This document shows positions 17,468 to 23,135 of a stretch of DNA of 23,135 nt, piece after piece. Both the position numbers and the translations under genes were made by a program. This DNA is from a virus, in the IMG/VR virus record IMGVR_UViG_3300030117_001083, positions 1,407 to 24,541 of that record, one strand, 5' to 3'. The notes beneath the pieces were generated by a model, which was not told the DNA's origin, made no database searches, and saw only the letters and a program-made list of their open reading frames with translations. Each line of letters starts with the position of its first letter. The first letter of the stretch is position 1.

Positions 17468-17474
17468 AGTAAGT

Positions 17475-17494
17475 GAGGGGAGTTTCCTCCCCTC
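17475..17494 (-). terminator. GNRA-loop hairpin between capsid and tail genes (T-phi-like position)
   Basis: On the transcribed strand GAGGGGAG and CTCCCCTC form a perfect 8-bp GC-rich stem around a GAAA tetraloop. It lies between the decoration gene stop (17507-17509) and the tubular protein A start. T7 has its T-phi terminator at the matching place, after gene 10. No U-run follows here (ACTTACTATGG), so simple intrinsic termination is doubtful. Alternatives are an RNase III/processing site, an RNA-stabilising end for the capsid message, or masking of the Shine-Dalgarno-like GGGGAGG. Confidence 0.7.
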
Positions 17495-17506
17495 TCCCTA
17501 ATTAAT

Positions 17507-17770
17507 TTAGTCGCCATCTGTTTCAGCAATAGCTGTACCATCAGATACATCTACTACAGAACCAGTATTTGACAAAACGGTCACAAAGTTAGTCGTAGGA
17601 ACATTTGTGTCAGCAACAATAATAACATCTCGAACAGCTAACATATTTGCTGCATCATTAAAATAACCAGCAGAGTTTACAGCCGCAATAGCATCTGTAG
17701 TTACATAACTCCACAAGTTAAAATTAGATGAACCAGCTAATCGAGATAATCCACTAGCACTATAAGCCAT
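17507..17770 (-). CDS. Candidate capsid decoration / head protein, 87 aa
   Basis: A small, acidic, beta-leaning protein: MAYSASGLSRLAGSSNFNLW, SYVTTDAIAAVNSAGYFNDA, then VRDVIIVADTNVP and VTVLSNTGSVVDVSDG. The pattern W.Y.TTD..A.V...GYF......L...D.I.V is familiar from small proteins beside capsid genes in many phages, often detected in virions. It begins 11 bases after the capsid gene with the best Shine-Dalgarno sequence in the window (AGGAGGT, 17777-17783), so it is probably made in large amount, as expected for a protein that coats the capsid. No known fold can be assigned. A head-fiber or decoration role is inferred from position, size and expression signal; it might instead be a minor head-completion protein. 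Confidence 0.75.
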   Translation of the reverse strand: MAYSASGLSRLAGSSNFNLWSYVTTDAIAAVNSAGYFNDAANMLAVRDVIIVADTNVPTTNFVTVLSNTGSVVDVSDGTAIAETDGD

Positions 17771-17776
17771 GTCAAT

Positions 17777-17783
17777 ACCTCCT
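17777..17783 (-). promoter_or_regulatory. Very strong Shine-Dalgarno site of the decoration gene
   Basis: AGGAGGT on the minus strand, 6 bases before the ATG at 17768-17770, overlaps the TAG stop of the capsid gene (17782-17784). It is the closest match to the anti-Shine-Dalgarno in the window and predicts high, coupled expression with the capsid protein. Confidence 0.85.
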
Positions 17784-18597
17784 AAGAATTGTTATCTAAG
17801 ACTTCATAGAGACCATTGTCATCAATGACACATGCTCCCATAGACATCATAGAAGTTGCAAGATGAGATGCTTTTTCTGGAACATAATTTATTTCCGTAG
17901 AAACATCAGCGTTAATTCCTAACCCAATAGCAGAGGTGTGATAAGCCATGCTCTTACCAGCAGTTACAGCAGAACTAGAGAAAATGTTGAAGCCCAAGAA
18001 GTTCTTCATTGTCATTCCTCCAGCATAAGGTAAGTTCTGGTCGCCAACATAGTCAGAGCTTGCAAACTCAGTAATTAAGAATAAGTCTGCAAATCCTTTT
18101 GGATGCATAGCAAGAAATCTACCACCATCTTCTGGAACGTCGGCAGCACCCATAGTTTCAAACAATGAAAGCAAGTCGGCTTTTGCGAGAGCAGAACCTG
18201 TGTCATGTATTTGAGTTGAGTTAGCACCAGCATCCATAGCTGTGATTAGAAGTTCGTCAGTCTTTCGACCTAAAGCAGCAGCAGCCGAAGTTGCCACAGC
18301 TTGTCTTTCGTCAATGTTAGTTTTGAGTTCATCTAACTTGTCGATATATTCAGCAGCATAGTAGTCAGCCATTGTTGCTTCCACAGTTGTGTGTGCAAGT
18401 TCCATTGGTGTAACCATACCATTTCTCGATTTTGTAGATGCACTACCAGTTCCAATCTTTTGGAAACGCACAACGCTTCCAGCCACATTGCCAACAGTTC
18501 GTACAGTATTTCTTAGTTTAGAACCCATACGCTGATAAGCAAGATGAACATCAGACTCGAACTGTTTAATAAAGGCTGTATCTATTGAATTTGCCAT
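17782..18597 (-). CDS. Major capsid protein (Phage_capsid_2-like, HK97-fold presumed), 271 aa
   Basis: The sequence matches a broad family of phage capsid proteins: MANSIDTAFIKQFESDVHLA, YQRMGSKLRNTVRT, then VVRFQKIGTGSASTKSRNG, DYYAAEYIDKLDELKTNIDE and ALGRKTDELLITAMD. It is the shell subunit of the icosahedral head. At 271 residues it is shorter than T7 gp10A (about 345) and not of that sequence family, although its tail proteins are T7-like. AAAGGAG (18606-18612) stands 8 bases before the ATG at 18595-18597, after the longest gap in the window. It follows a gp13-like gene and precedes the decoration gene, with which translation is coupled. The identity is strong; the exact Pfam name and the HK97 fold are from family memory. 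Confidence 0.9.
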   Translation of the reverse strand: MANSIDTAFIKQFESDVHLAYQRMGSKLRNTVRTVGNVAGSVVRFQKIGTGSASTKSRNGMVTPMELAHTTVEATMADYYAAEYIDKLDELKTNIDERQAVATSAAAALGRKTDELLITAMDAGANSTQIHDTGSALAKADLLSLFETMGAADVPEDGGRFLAMHPKGFADLFLITEFASSDYVGDQNLPYAGGMTMKNFLGFNIFSSSAVTAGKSMAYHTSAIGLGINADVSTEINYVPEKASHLATSMMSMGACVIDDNGLYEVLDNNS

Positions 18598-18684
18598 TTA
18601 TTCAGCTCCTTTAAAGTTAAGTTTAAGTTTCCGCTTCTGATTATCCTTTGCATTTTTCAACGAAGTTGTCCGTAAGGGCTTCTC
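18598..18684 (-). promoter_or_regulatory. 87-bp leader before the capsid gene, with strong ribosome site
   Basis: This is the longest gene-free stretch here. It ends with AAAGGAG at 18606-18612, 8 bases from the capsid ATG. In T7 the main late promoter sits directly before the capsid gene, and this gap is the natural place for one. I see no T7-like promoter and no well-spaced -35/-10 pair, and only weak short inverted repeats. The ribosome site is certain; a promoter is only suspected. Confidence 0.5.
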
Positions 18685-19209
18685 TTAATGCAGTACGGGT
18701 CTTTCACTTATACTATTATTACACTCAAATTTATTTAAATTGCAATAGAAAACTCGTACAAACTCATGTTCATGCACAAAATACTGTTGATTTTCTACTT
18801 CAAACCCAATCCATTTAAGCCATCTAATCGTTTTGTCGTGGTCAATAGGCACATAATTTTCCACGACATCATAGTCTATACAAAGAAAACTAAGAATTAA
18901 TTTGCTATGTTTGTAAAAAGATTTCCACATTGCATCTACATCTTTAGTACCTAAGAACCAAATTTTCCCAGTATGCATATACTTATCCATAGGAGTAATT
19001 CCACACATAGCAATAGGTTTTCTTTTGTGAGTGATAGTAAATCCTTTAGAACCTTCTTCCATAAAAGGAACATTAAGAGCCATAGAAGGAGTTACCCCAA
19101 CCAACGCACACTCTCTGATATCAGGTAAACGCATATTATCGAGAACAATATCAACATCAGAAAGCACACATGGTCGAAACTCAAGGTTGCCTCTTTTGAT
19201 ATAAGTCAT
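18685..19209 (-). CDS. T7 gp13-like protein with acetyltransferase-type fold (DUF2833-like), 174 aa
   Basis: The core recalls the T7 gp13 family: KGFTITHKRKPIAMCGITP (about 55-73), then TGKIWFLGTKD (80-90), HSKLILSFLC and TIRWLKWIGFEVE (127-139). This is a GNAT-like pattern: a strand with 'PIAMCGI' for the central sheet and a C-terminal 'RWLKWIGF' as in N-acetyltransferases. T7 gp13 is needed for assembly of the internal core but is not clearly enzymatic. I see no classic acetyl-CoA loop (Q/RxxGxG/A), so enzyme activity is doubtful. Its ATG overlaps the scaffold stop (ATGA, 19206-19209). In T7 gp13 follows tubular protein B; here it precedes the capsid gene, next to the scaffold. The family call is fairly safe; the role (core or capsid assembly) is inferred. 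Confidence 0.78.
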   Translation of the reverse strand: MTYIKRGNLEFRPCVLSDVDIVLDNMRLPDIRECALVGVTPSMALNVPFMEEGSKGFTITHKRKPIAMCGITPMDKYMHTGKIWFLGTKDVDAMWKSFYKHSKLILSFLCIDYDVVENYVPIDHDKTIRWLKWIGFEVENQQYFVHEHEFVRVFYCNLNKFECNNSISERPVLH

Positions 19210-19943
19210 CTGTTGTAAAGTTTTTGAAAACCTTGGTCAACTTGTTTAACAAAGTGTGGGTCTCTTTTTGCAGCATTCCAATAACGAGGGTCATTCATCA
19301 TTTCCCTTAAAGAGCCTTCATCTGTCTGAGCTGTAGCAGTAGCTTCACCCAAAACTGGTGCTTGCTTTAATGCTTGCATAACAGTTTCCATAGCTTTAAC
19401 TCCTTCAGCAGTAGCACACAACTCAGCAATTTCTGTTTGTTGCGATTCATTAAAGAATTTTTTGCTCCATAATTCTACTGCTTGGACTCTTTCAACAGCA
19501 TTATCCCCAAGATTTTTCATTTCTTCTTCAGGGTTTGTCATGCCATTAGAGATAGCATTAGAATACATTTCTATACCTTTTGCAAATTGGTCTTGACTAT
19601 AACCATTCTCATAAGATTCTTTAGCCCACCATTGAAGCAATTCATTGTTTTTAGCCAACTCCTCATCTATTCCTTCTGGCAAAAGATACTCGCCTTCCTT
19701 TGCTGGTCTGTTTTTAAGGCGTTCAGATTCGTATTCAGCTTTAGCTTTTGAAAGTATTTCTTCTTCTTTCTCACCAATTTTTGATTCTAATTGAGAATAA
19801 GAGGAAGCTAAATCTTCTGGAGTTTTAAATTTCTCTGGCAACCATGCTGGTCTTTCCCCTAAAGATTCAACTGGTTGCTCTTCTTGGTTATTCTGCTCGA
19901 TAGTTTCTCCGATTGTTGTCGCTTTTACTTCTTCTTCAGCCAT
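19206..19943 (-). CDS. Capsid assembly scaffolding protein (T7 gp9-like), 245 aa
   Basis: An acidic, helical protein typical of podovirus scaffolds. It opens with a disordered Glu/Gln/Thr-rich part (1-30), then RPAWLPEKFKTPEDLASSYS (31-50), leading into a charged coil (QLESKIGEKEEEILSKAKAE). The C-terminal end is SLREMMNDPRYWNAAKRDPH then FVKQVDQGFQKLYNR (211-245), a basic helix-turn-helix-like tail that in this family binds the capsid protein. It drives procapsid formation and leaves the head before or during packaging. Its start lies inside the end of the Bbp19-type gene (8-base overlap), and its end is coupled to the gp13-like gene. Length is close to T7 gp9 (about 307) but shorter. No protease gene is visible, so it probably exits intact. 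A safe assignment. Confidence 0.9.
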   Translation of the reverse strand: MAEEEVKATTIGETIEQNNQEEQPVESLGERPAWLPEKFKTPEDLASSYSQLESKIGEKEEEILSKAKAEYESERLKNRPAKEGEYLLPEGIDEELAKNNELLQWWAKESYENGYSQDQFAKGIEMYSNAISNGMTNPEEEMKNLGDNAVERVQAVELWSKKFFNESQQTEIAELCATAEGVKAMETVMQALKQAPVLGEATATAQTDEGSLREMMNDPRYWNAAKRDPHFVKQVDQGFQKLYNR

Positions 19944-20214
19944 TTGATTTTATCCTTATACCATGTTGCACTCTACGTTCAATTAATCCTACAATAAACC
20001 TTTGCCCTTCAGCGTGTCTAAGAACTTCATCTGTAACTCCTGAACCATGCACAGCTTCTATTGTTATACTTCTTAAATATTTTAATACTTCTTTTCCGCT
20101 AGGAGTGGAGAAGAGGGATGTGAAATTCATACTTATTTGCTCTTCTAATTCTTTGCTTCTAGGGAATCCGTCAAGATTACTAATATTAGTTACATTACTG
20201 GACTGCTTGTTCAT
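19936..20214 (-). CDS. Bbp19-like small phage protein, 92 aa
   Basis: The C-terminal two thirds match the small Bbp19-type family next to portal genes: FSTPSGKEVLKYLRSITIEA, then DEVLRHAEGQRFIVGLIERR. The pattern F.S..GK.VL..L ... LR..EGQR..V..I is diagnostic to my eye. No function is established for the family; its constant place beside the portal suggests a head or packaging accessory. The N-terminus (MNKQSSNVTNISNLDGFPRS) is polar and lies within the last codons of the portal gene, since the two overlap by 20 bases in different frames. It overlaps the scaffold start by 8 bases. The long overlap could be avoided by a later start, but no better Met exists before residue 29, inside the domain. 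Confidence 0.8.
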   Translation of the reverse strand: MNKQSSNVTNISNLDGFPRSKELEEQISMNFTSLFSTPSGKEVLKYLRSITIEAVHGSGVTDEVLRHAEGQRFIVGLIERRVQHGIRIKSNG

Positions 20215-21772
20215 CTAATGGTTGCTCTTGTTGTTGCATTTGTTGTTGTTGCATAGCCATTTGTTGTGCCATAGCTACTAATTGTTTTCGTTCTTCTACA
20301 TCTCTAATTAATAAATCTGGAACACCAAATTTTTTGGCTAAGTGGGCGGCAGTCTCCTCTGAATTAATTAATAAATTAACTATCTCAGGACCGAATCGTG
20401 TTTGAATTAATTCCAACCATCTTGCTATAGCTGTTATATCTGCGTTTGCTTGAGACTGAGCCAACGGAGAAACAGAACGCACTTTAATTTGACGACCATT
20501 TAAAGTTGGTAATTCTATTCTTCCTTGCTTTTTTAAAATATAAACAACTCTTTGCAATACTGGTTGAACCATTTCAGCTTGCAGTCTGCCAAAAGCAGAA
20601 CCTATTCTTCTACTTAAATCTGCCATTCTTTCAGCTACCTCAGTAGCACTTGCTGGTGTTCGGTCTGGATTGCCTAGCATATCATTATACAAAGCTCTTT
20701 TAATATTATTCCTCATATCTTGAAGAATAAAATTTCCAAAGTCCATAGACCCAGCTTGTCTTATAGGCTGTAAACCTTGAGAGTTAGGAGCTTTAGGAAT
20801 AACAGTTCCAGGCACTAAGTTAATAGTATCTGGATTAATAACTCCATCATCATCCATTTGATAGATGCCAGAGATAGACATAGCAGCATTCTCAAGAATA
20901 TATTGTATTGTTAGGTTGGTAGTCTTAATAGCACTTAAAGCATTCATAAGCGGACCTCGACCATATACCTCACCACTACACTTACCCCAACGAAAACAAA
21001 TATAAGGATTACTTCCGCTACCAGTTAAATCTTCTGCTTTTAAAATAGCTTTGTGAGCCACTTCTATAATCACAGAATAAAAAGCATCTTCGTTTGGTTT
21101 TAAATAATTTTTACAAACAACCTCTAAGACTTTTGTCTTTTGGTCTGGATTCCCTTGCATTGCATTAGCAAGTTCTTGAGGGAATACAGCATCAGGAAAA
21201 AGAATAGAAAGTTCTGAATACCTAATATTTCTTTCTCTAAATACATGGTCTATTTTATCATCAGGTCCGACATCTAATACAGTATGAGGTAAAGGAATAG
21301 CAGAAAAGCTAATAGGATTAATAGCATCACCTTCAGCAACATGAATAACGCCAGTACCAATAGCCAAATCCATAAATGATTCGTGAATCTCTTGGGAAAA
21401 GTTTGAGTTCTGTAATATCTCAAAAACATAATCCGTAACAATATCAAGCTCATTATTGATTTCATCTTTTTCTTCTTTAGGAACTTCTGACCCAGCAGTA
21501 AAGTCAGCCCACCTAGCAAAGTTAGGAACTAATCCTTGCTGAAGCCTTGAAGCAAATTCTTGTACCCCAACAACAGCAGTTTCATCAAATATCTTTTCAT
21601 CTCTTCTTTCGCCTACAGTTTTTGATTTAAAAGTTTCACGCATAGGCATAGCGTATTCATAGCATTCATCAAAGATATCTTCAAAAGATTGGCGTATAGT
21701 TTTAGCTTTTTCAAACTTTTTAATATAAAACTCAGCTAGTTTTTCAGGTGTGTCAGGTATATTTGGTAACAT
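20195..21772 (-). CDS. Portal / head-to-tail connector protein (T7 gp8-like), 525 aa
   Basis: The sequence fits the T7 gp8 portal family (Head-tail_con): KKFEKAKTIRQSFEDIFDEC, YEYAMPMRETF, then DEKIFDETAVVGVQEFASRL, QQGLVPNFARWADFTAG and GVIHVAEGDAINPISFSAIP. Later come GPLMNALSAIKTTNLTIQYI and the clip/stem-like helix around 375-415 (EVAERMADLSRRIGSAFGRL). Length is nearly that of T7 gp8 (536). It forms the twelve-subunit ring through which DNA enters and leaves the head. The tail is Gln/Met-rich and low-complexity (MAMQQQQMQQQEQPLDEQAV), common in marine podovirus portals. It follows the MCFGGGG gene by two bases with a weak Shine-Dalgarno sequence, so it probably depends on coupling. A very safe call. 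Confidence 0.94.
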   Translation of the reverse strand: MLPNIPDTPEKLAEFYIKKFEKAKTIRQSFEDIFDECYEYAMPMRETFKSKTVGERRDEKIFDETAVVGVQEFASRLQQGLVPNFARWADFTAGSEVPKEEKDEINNELDIVTDYVFEILQNSNFSQEIHESFMDLAIGTGVIHVAEGDAINPISFSAIPLPHTVLDVGPDDKIDHVFRERNIRYSELSILFPDAVFPQELANAMQGNPDQKTKVLEVVCKNYLKPNEDAFYSVIIEVAHKAILKAEDLTGSGSNPYICFRWGKCSGEVYGRGPLMNALSAIKTTNLTIQYILENAAMSISGIYQMDDDGVINPDTINLVPGTVIPKAPNSQGLQPIRQAGSMDFGNFILQDMRNNIKRALYNDMLGNPDRTPASATEVAERMADLSRRIGSAFGRLQAEMVQPVLQRVVYILKKQGRIELPTLNGRQIKVRSVSPLAQSQANADITAIARWLELIQTRFGPEIVNLLINSEETAAHLAKKFGVPDLLIRDVEERKQLVAMAQQMAMQQQQMQQQEQPLDEQAVQ

Positions 21773-21774
21773 AA

Positions 21775-22071
21775 TTAAACATTTCTCTTAGCAAGACCAG
21801 TTTGCGTTAATTCTTTTCCTCTGCTTAAATAACCAACTCTACCACTTCCACTCATCAAGCTTCCACGACCTCGAACTTTTCTATAAACAATTCCACCAGT
21901 AGGATATAAAGAAGATGTCTCAACAACGCTTTTTTGTTGAGCTTCTTTTTCAAGGGCTTCTTGCTGTCTTTTTATTTTCTTTTCTTCTTCTTCTTTTTTT
22001 GCAGCTTCCGTTTCTTCTTTAACATCCTGTCTAGGTTCAGGAGTAGGGCTGCCACCACCACCAAAGCACAT
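21775..22071 (-). CDS. Small MCFGGGG-type phage protein (possible T7 gp6.7/gp7.3 analogue), 98 aa
   Basis: A small protein in three parts: a glycine/proline start (MCFGGGGSPTPEPRQDVKEE), a highly charged helix (EAAKKEEEEKKIKRQQEALE), and a Gly/Ser/Arg-rich end (YRKVRGRGSLMSGSGRVGYL). It lies between the terminase and the portal. T7 has two small virion proteins near the portal, gp6.7 and gp7.3, the former also beginning MCF and the latter ending with a Gly/Ser-rich tail; both take part in assembly and infection. The likeness here is in layout and the first residues only. Cys2 follows the start Met without any hydrophobic segment, so a lipoprotein is unlikely. AAGGAGATTAAAT precedes the ATG, a good ribosome site. 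A minor head or ejected protein is my best guess. Confidence 0.72.
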   Translation of the reverse strand: MCFGGGGSPTPEPRQDVKEETEAAKKEEEEKKIKRQQEALEKEAQQKSVVETSSLYPTGGIVYRKVRGRGSLMSGSGRVGYLSRGKELTQTGLAKRNV

Positions 22072-22082
22072 ATTTAATCTCC

Positions 22083-23135
22083 TTATAATCTATTCCAAAA
22101 ACTACCACTACTTCTACTAATACTAGGTCTTTTAAATAAATCAAAGCCTTTTCTTGCGTTGAACGCTTTAACTGGCTTTTGACCAGCCATTAAACTTCTA
22201 CCTTCTCCAGCTCCTAACATTAAGTATTGAAGAGCATCATGCACATGAGAATACATATTTTTCTCAGGTTTGTTATCATATCTTTCTCCTGACACTTGCA
22301 TTCTTCTATAGCAGTAGCCTCCTTGAAATCCTTTAATAAGTTGAGGGCATCTTCTGTCAATCATAAAAGCTGGTTTACCATCTGACATCTTCGTTAGTTG
22401 AGAAGAAACAGATTCAAGTCTTAGGTCTACGCTGTTACTTGGAGCTGGCACAGCTTTTAATCCAGCACCTCTCATAATTTGAAACGGAGTTGATTCATCT
22501 GTTTGCGCTCGGAAATCTCCAGCAGGGTCGCCATATATATAGACATCAAGACCACCAAACCTAGTGGCTATCTCTTGTCGAAGGAGTTCAGCAAACCTAA
22601 CAATCCCCATATCAACTGCAACAATCTCAGATTGAATTAACCACCGACCTCTAACCTTTTGACCAAACACAGCAGAAGGAGTAAGACCAAAGTCAACACC
22701 AATGTAAAGAGGAACGCCAACAGCAATAGGTATTTCTTCTTCAGCTAGGTGAGTCTCCCCAACAAAATCAGGATAGACTGGTTTGCCTTCTTGAATAGTT
22801 CCAAGCCTATTCATTACATACACATCTATCCAGCTTTTGGTTTTACCATTAATAATATTAGGATAATAGCTATCAAGGATGTTCTTTTTGTTTTCTGCTT
22901 TGGGGTTGAGAAGGTAGCCAGTAATGTCTCCTTTTTCATCTCTTTGCTCCTCCATAGCTGATGGTTGCTTAAAAAATTTCCAGTTATCAGGCTTTACTAA
23001 CATAGTCGCTTGCTCTCTTGGGATATGGTCTGGTATCGGAACTTCCCCAGCCATAATAGCCCACCAATGGTCTTCCTCTGGTGCGTTAGTATCACAGATA
23101 ACACCTGACCAACTAGCACCACCCTCTCTCATGCT
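22083..23135 (-). CDS. Terminase large subunit, C-terminal nuclease half (partial at right edge)
   Basis: The frame is open to the right edge. The Met at 23130-23132 is internal (Ser precedes it), so the true start and the ATPase domain with Walker motifs lie outside. Counting from that Met, the RNase H-like nuclease has its three acidic elements: Asp147 in YIGVDFGLTPSAVFG, Asp202 and Asp206 in YIYGDPAGDFRAQ, and Asp299 in HVHDALQYLML. Before it, EEDHWWAIMAGE and SWIDVYVMNRLG are the link between ATPase and nuclease seen in podovirus terminases. The motor packs DNA through the portal and cuts it. The C-terminus (FKRPSISRSSGSFWNRL) is basic and may bind the portal. In T7 the large terminase (gp19) lies near the end of the late region; here it opens the head genes. 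Confidence 0.93.
   Translation of the reverse strand, partial: SMREGGASWSGVICDTNAPEEDHWWAIMAGEVPIPDHIPREQATMLVKPDNWKFFKQPSAMEEQRDEKGDITGYLLNPKAENKKNILDSYYPNIINGKTKSWIDVYVMNRLGTIQEGKPVYPDFVGETHLAEEEIPIAVGVPLYIGVDFGLTPSAVFGQKVRGRWLIQSEIVAVDMGIVRFAELLRQEIATRFGGLDVYIYGDPAGDFRAQTDESTPFQIMRGAGLKAVPAPSNSVDLRLESVSSQLTKMSDGKPAFMIDRRCPQLIKGFQGGYCYRRMQVSGERYDNKPEKNMYSHVHDALQYLMLGAGEGRSLMAGQKPVKAFNARKGFDLFKRPSISRSSGSFWNRL

Noticed and set aside
17475-17494. Reading the hairpin as an ordinary rho-independent terminator
   Set aside because: On the transcribed strand the stem is followed by ACTTACTATGG, not a U-run, and the next gene starts 7 bases later. I kept the structure but not this simple reading.
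18598-18684. A sigma-70-type promoter using TTGAAA and GATAAT before the capsid gene
   Set aside because: The two boxes are only 9 bases apart, far from the usual 16-18, so they cannot serve as a pair.
21274-21519. 81-codon minus-strand frame rich in Leu/Ile inside the portal gene
   Set aside because: An out-of-frame shadow of the portal coding sequence. It looks membrane-like only because AT-rich codons shift to Leu and Ile.
21775-22071. Lipoprotein reading of the MCFGGGG protein because of its early Cys
   Set aside because: There is no hydrophobic signal segment before the Cys, so no lipobox can work.
1-23135. CRISPR array, tRNA, integrase/att site or insertion sequence
   Set aside because: No spaced direct repeats of CRISPR type, no cloverleaf-like sequence and no recombinase or transposase pattern were seen; the only clear tandem repeats are coding repeats in the fiber.

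Overview
The window is the late (virion structure and assembly) module of a tailed phage with a T7-like short tail. Every gene I can support lies on the minus strand, so genes are transcribed from the right edge to the left. The DNA looks AT-rich and packing is very tight: the longest gene-free gap is 87 bp, and many genes overlap by 1, 4, 8 or 20 bases. I see no host genes, integrase, tRNA, CRISPR array or insertion sequence. The compact AT-rich architecture, the C1q-like appendages and the fiber sequence style recall uncultured marine podoviruses. The host cannot be read from this segment, and a marine alphaproteobacterium is only an impression.

Head region, in transcription order: large terminase (cut by the right edge, nuclease half only), a 98-residue MCFGGGG protein, portal, a Bbp19-type small protein, scaffold, a T7 gp13-like acetyltransferase-fold protein, major capsid protein and an 87-residue candidate decoration protein. 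The terminase therefore opens the operon (in T7 it is near the end), the gp13-like gene precedes the capsid gene (in T7 it follows the tail genes), and the capsid protein is not of the T7 gp10 type. A perfect 8-bp GNRA-loop hairpin separates capsid from tail genes, where T7 has its T-phi terminator.

Tail and ejection region: the tubular proteins A and B (gp11, gp12), a small gp14-like internal protein, and two very large internal virion proteins of 1193 and 1719 residues in the gp15/gp16 positions. These five genes are joined by TAATG or ATGA overlaps. The 1719-residue protein lacks a visible transglycosylase start but carries an HEMMH zinc-protease-like motif.

Fiber region: a 513-residue fiber with a T7 gp17-type N-terminus and a shaft of 10-residue and then 12-residue tandem repeats. 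It is followed by a cassette of small adhesin and appendage genes: two C1q-like proteins, a 318-residue fiber-like protein, a tail-assembly-chaperone-like protein and two small beta-rich proteins. The left edge holds an unknown 91-residue protein, a 53-residue one-TM holin-like (XhlA-like) protein, and the start of another small gene, probably the beginning of a lysis module.

Together these genes package DNA, build the head, assemble the tail nozzle and internal ejection core, and decorate the particle with host-binding fibers. The most unusual points are the HExxH motif in the ejected giant protein, the hairpin at the capsid/tail boundary, the repeat-built fiber shaft and the short holin-like gene.
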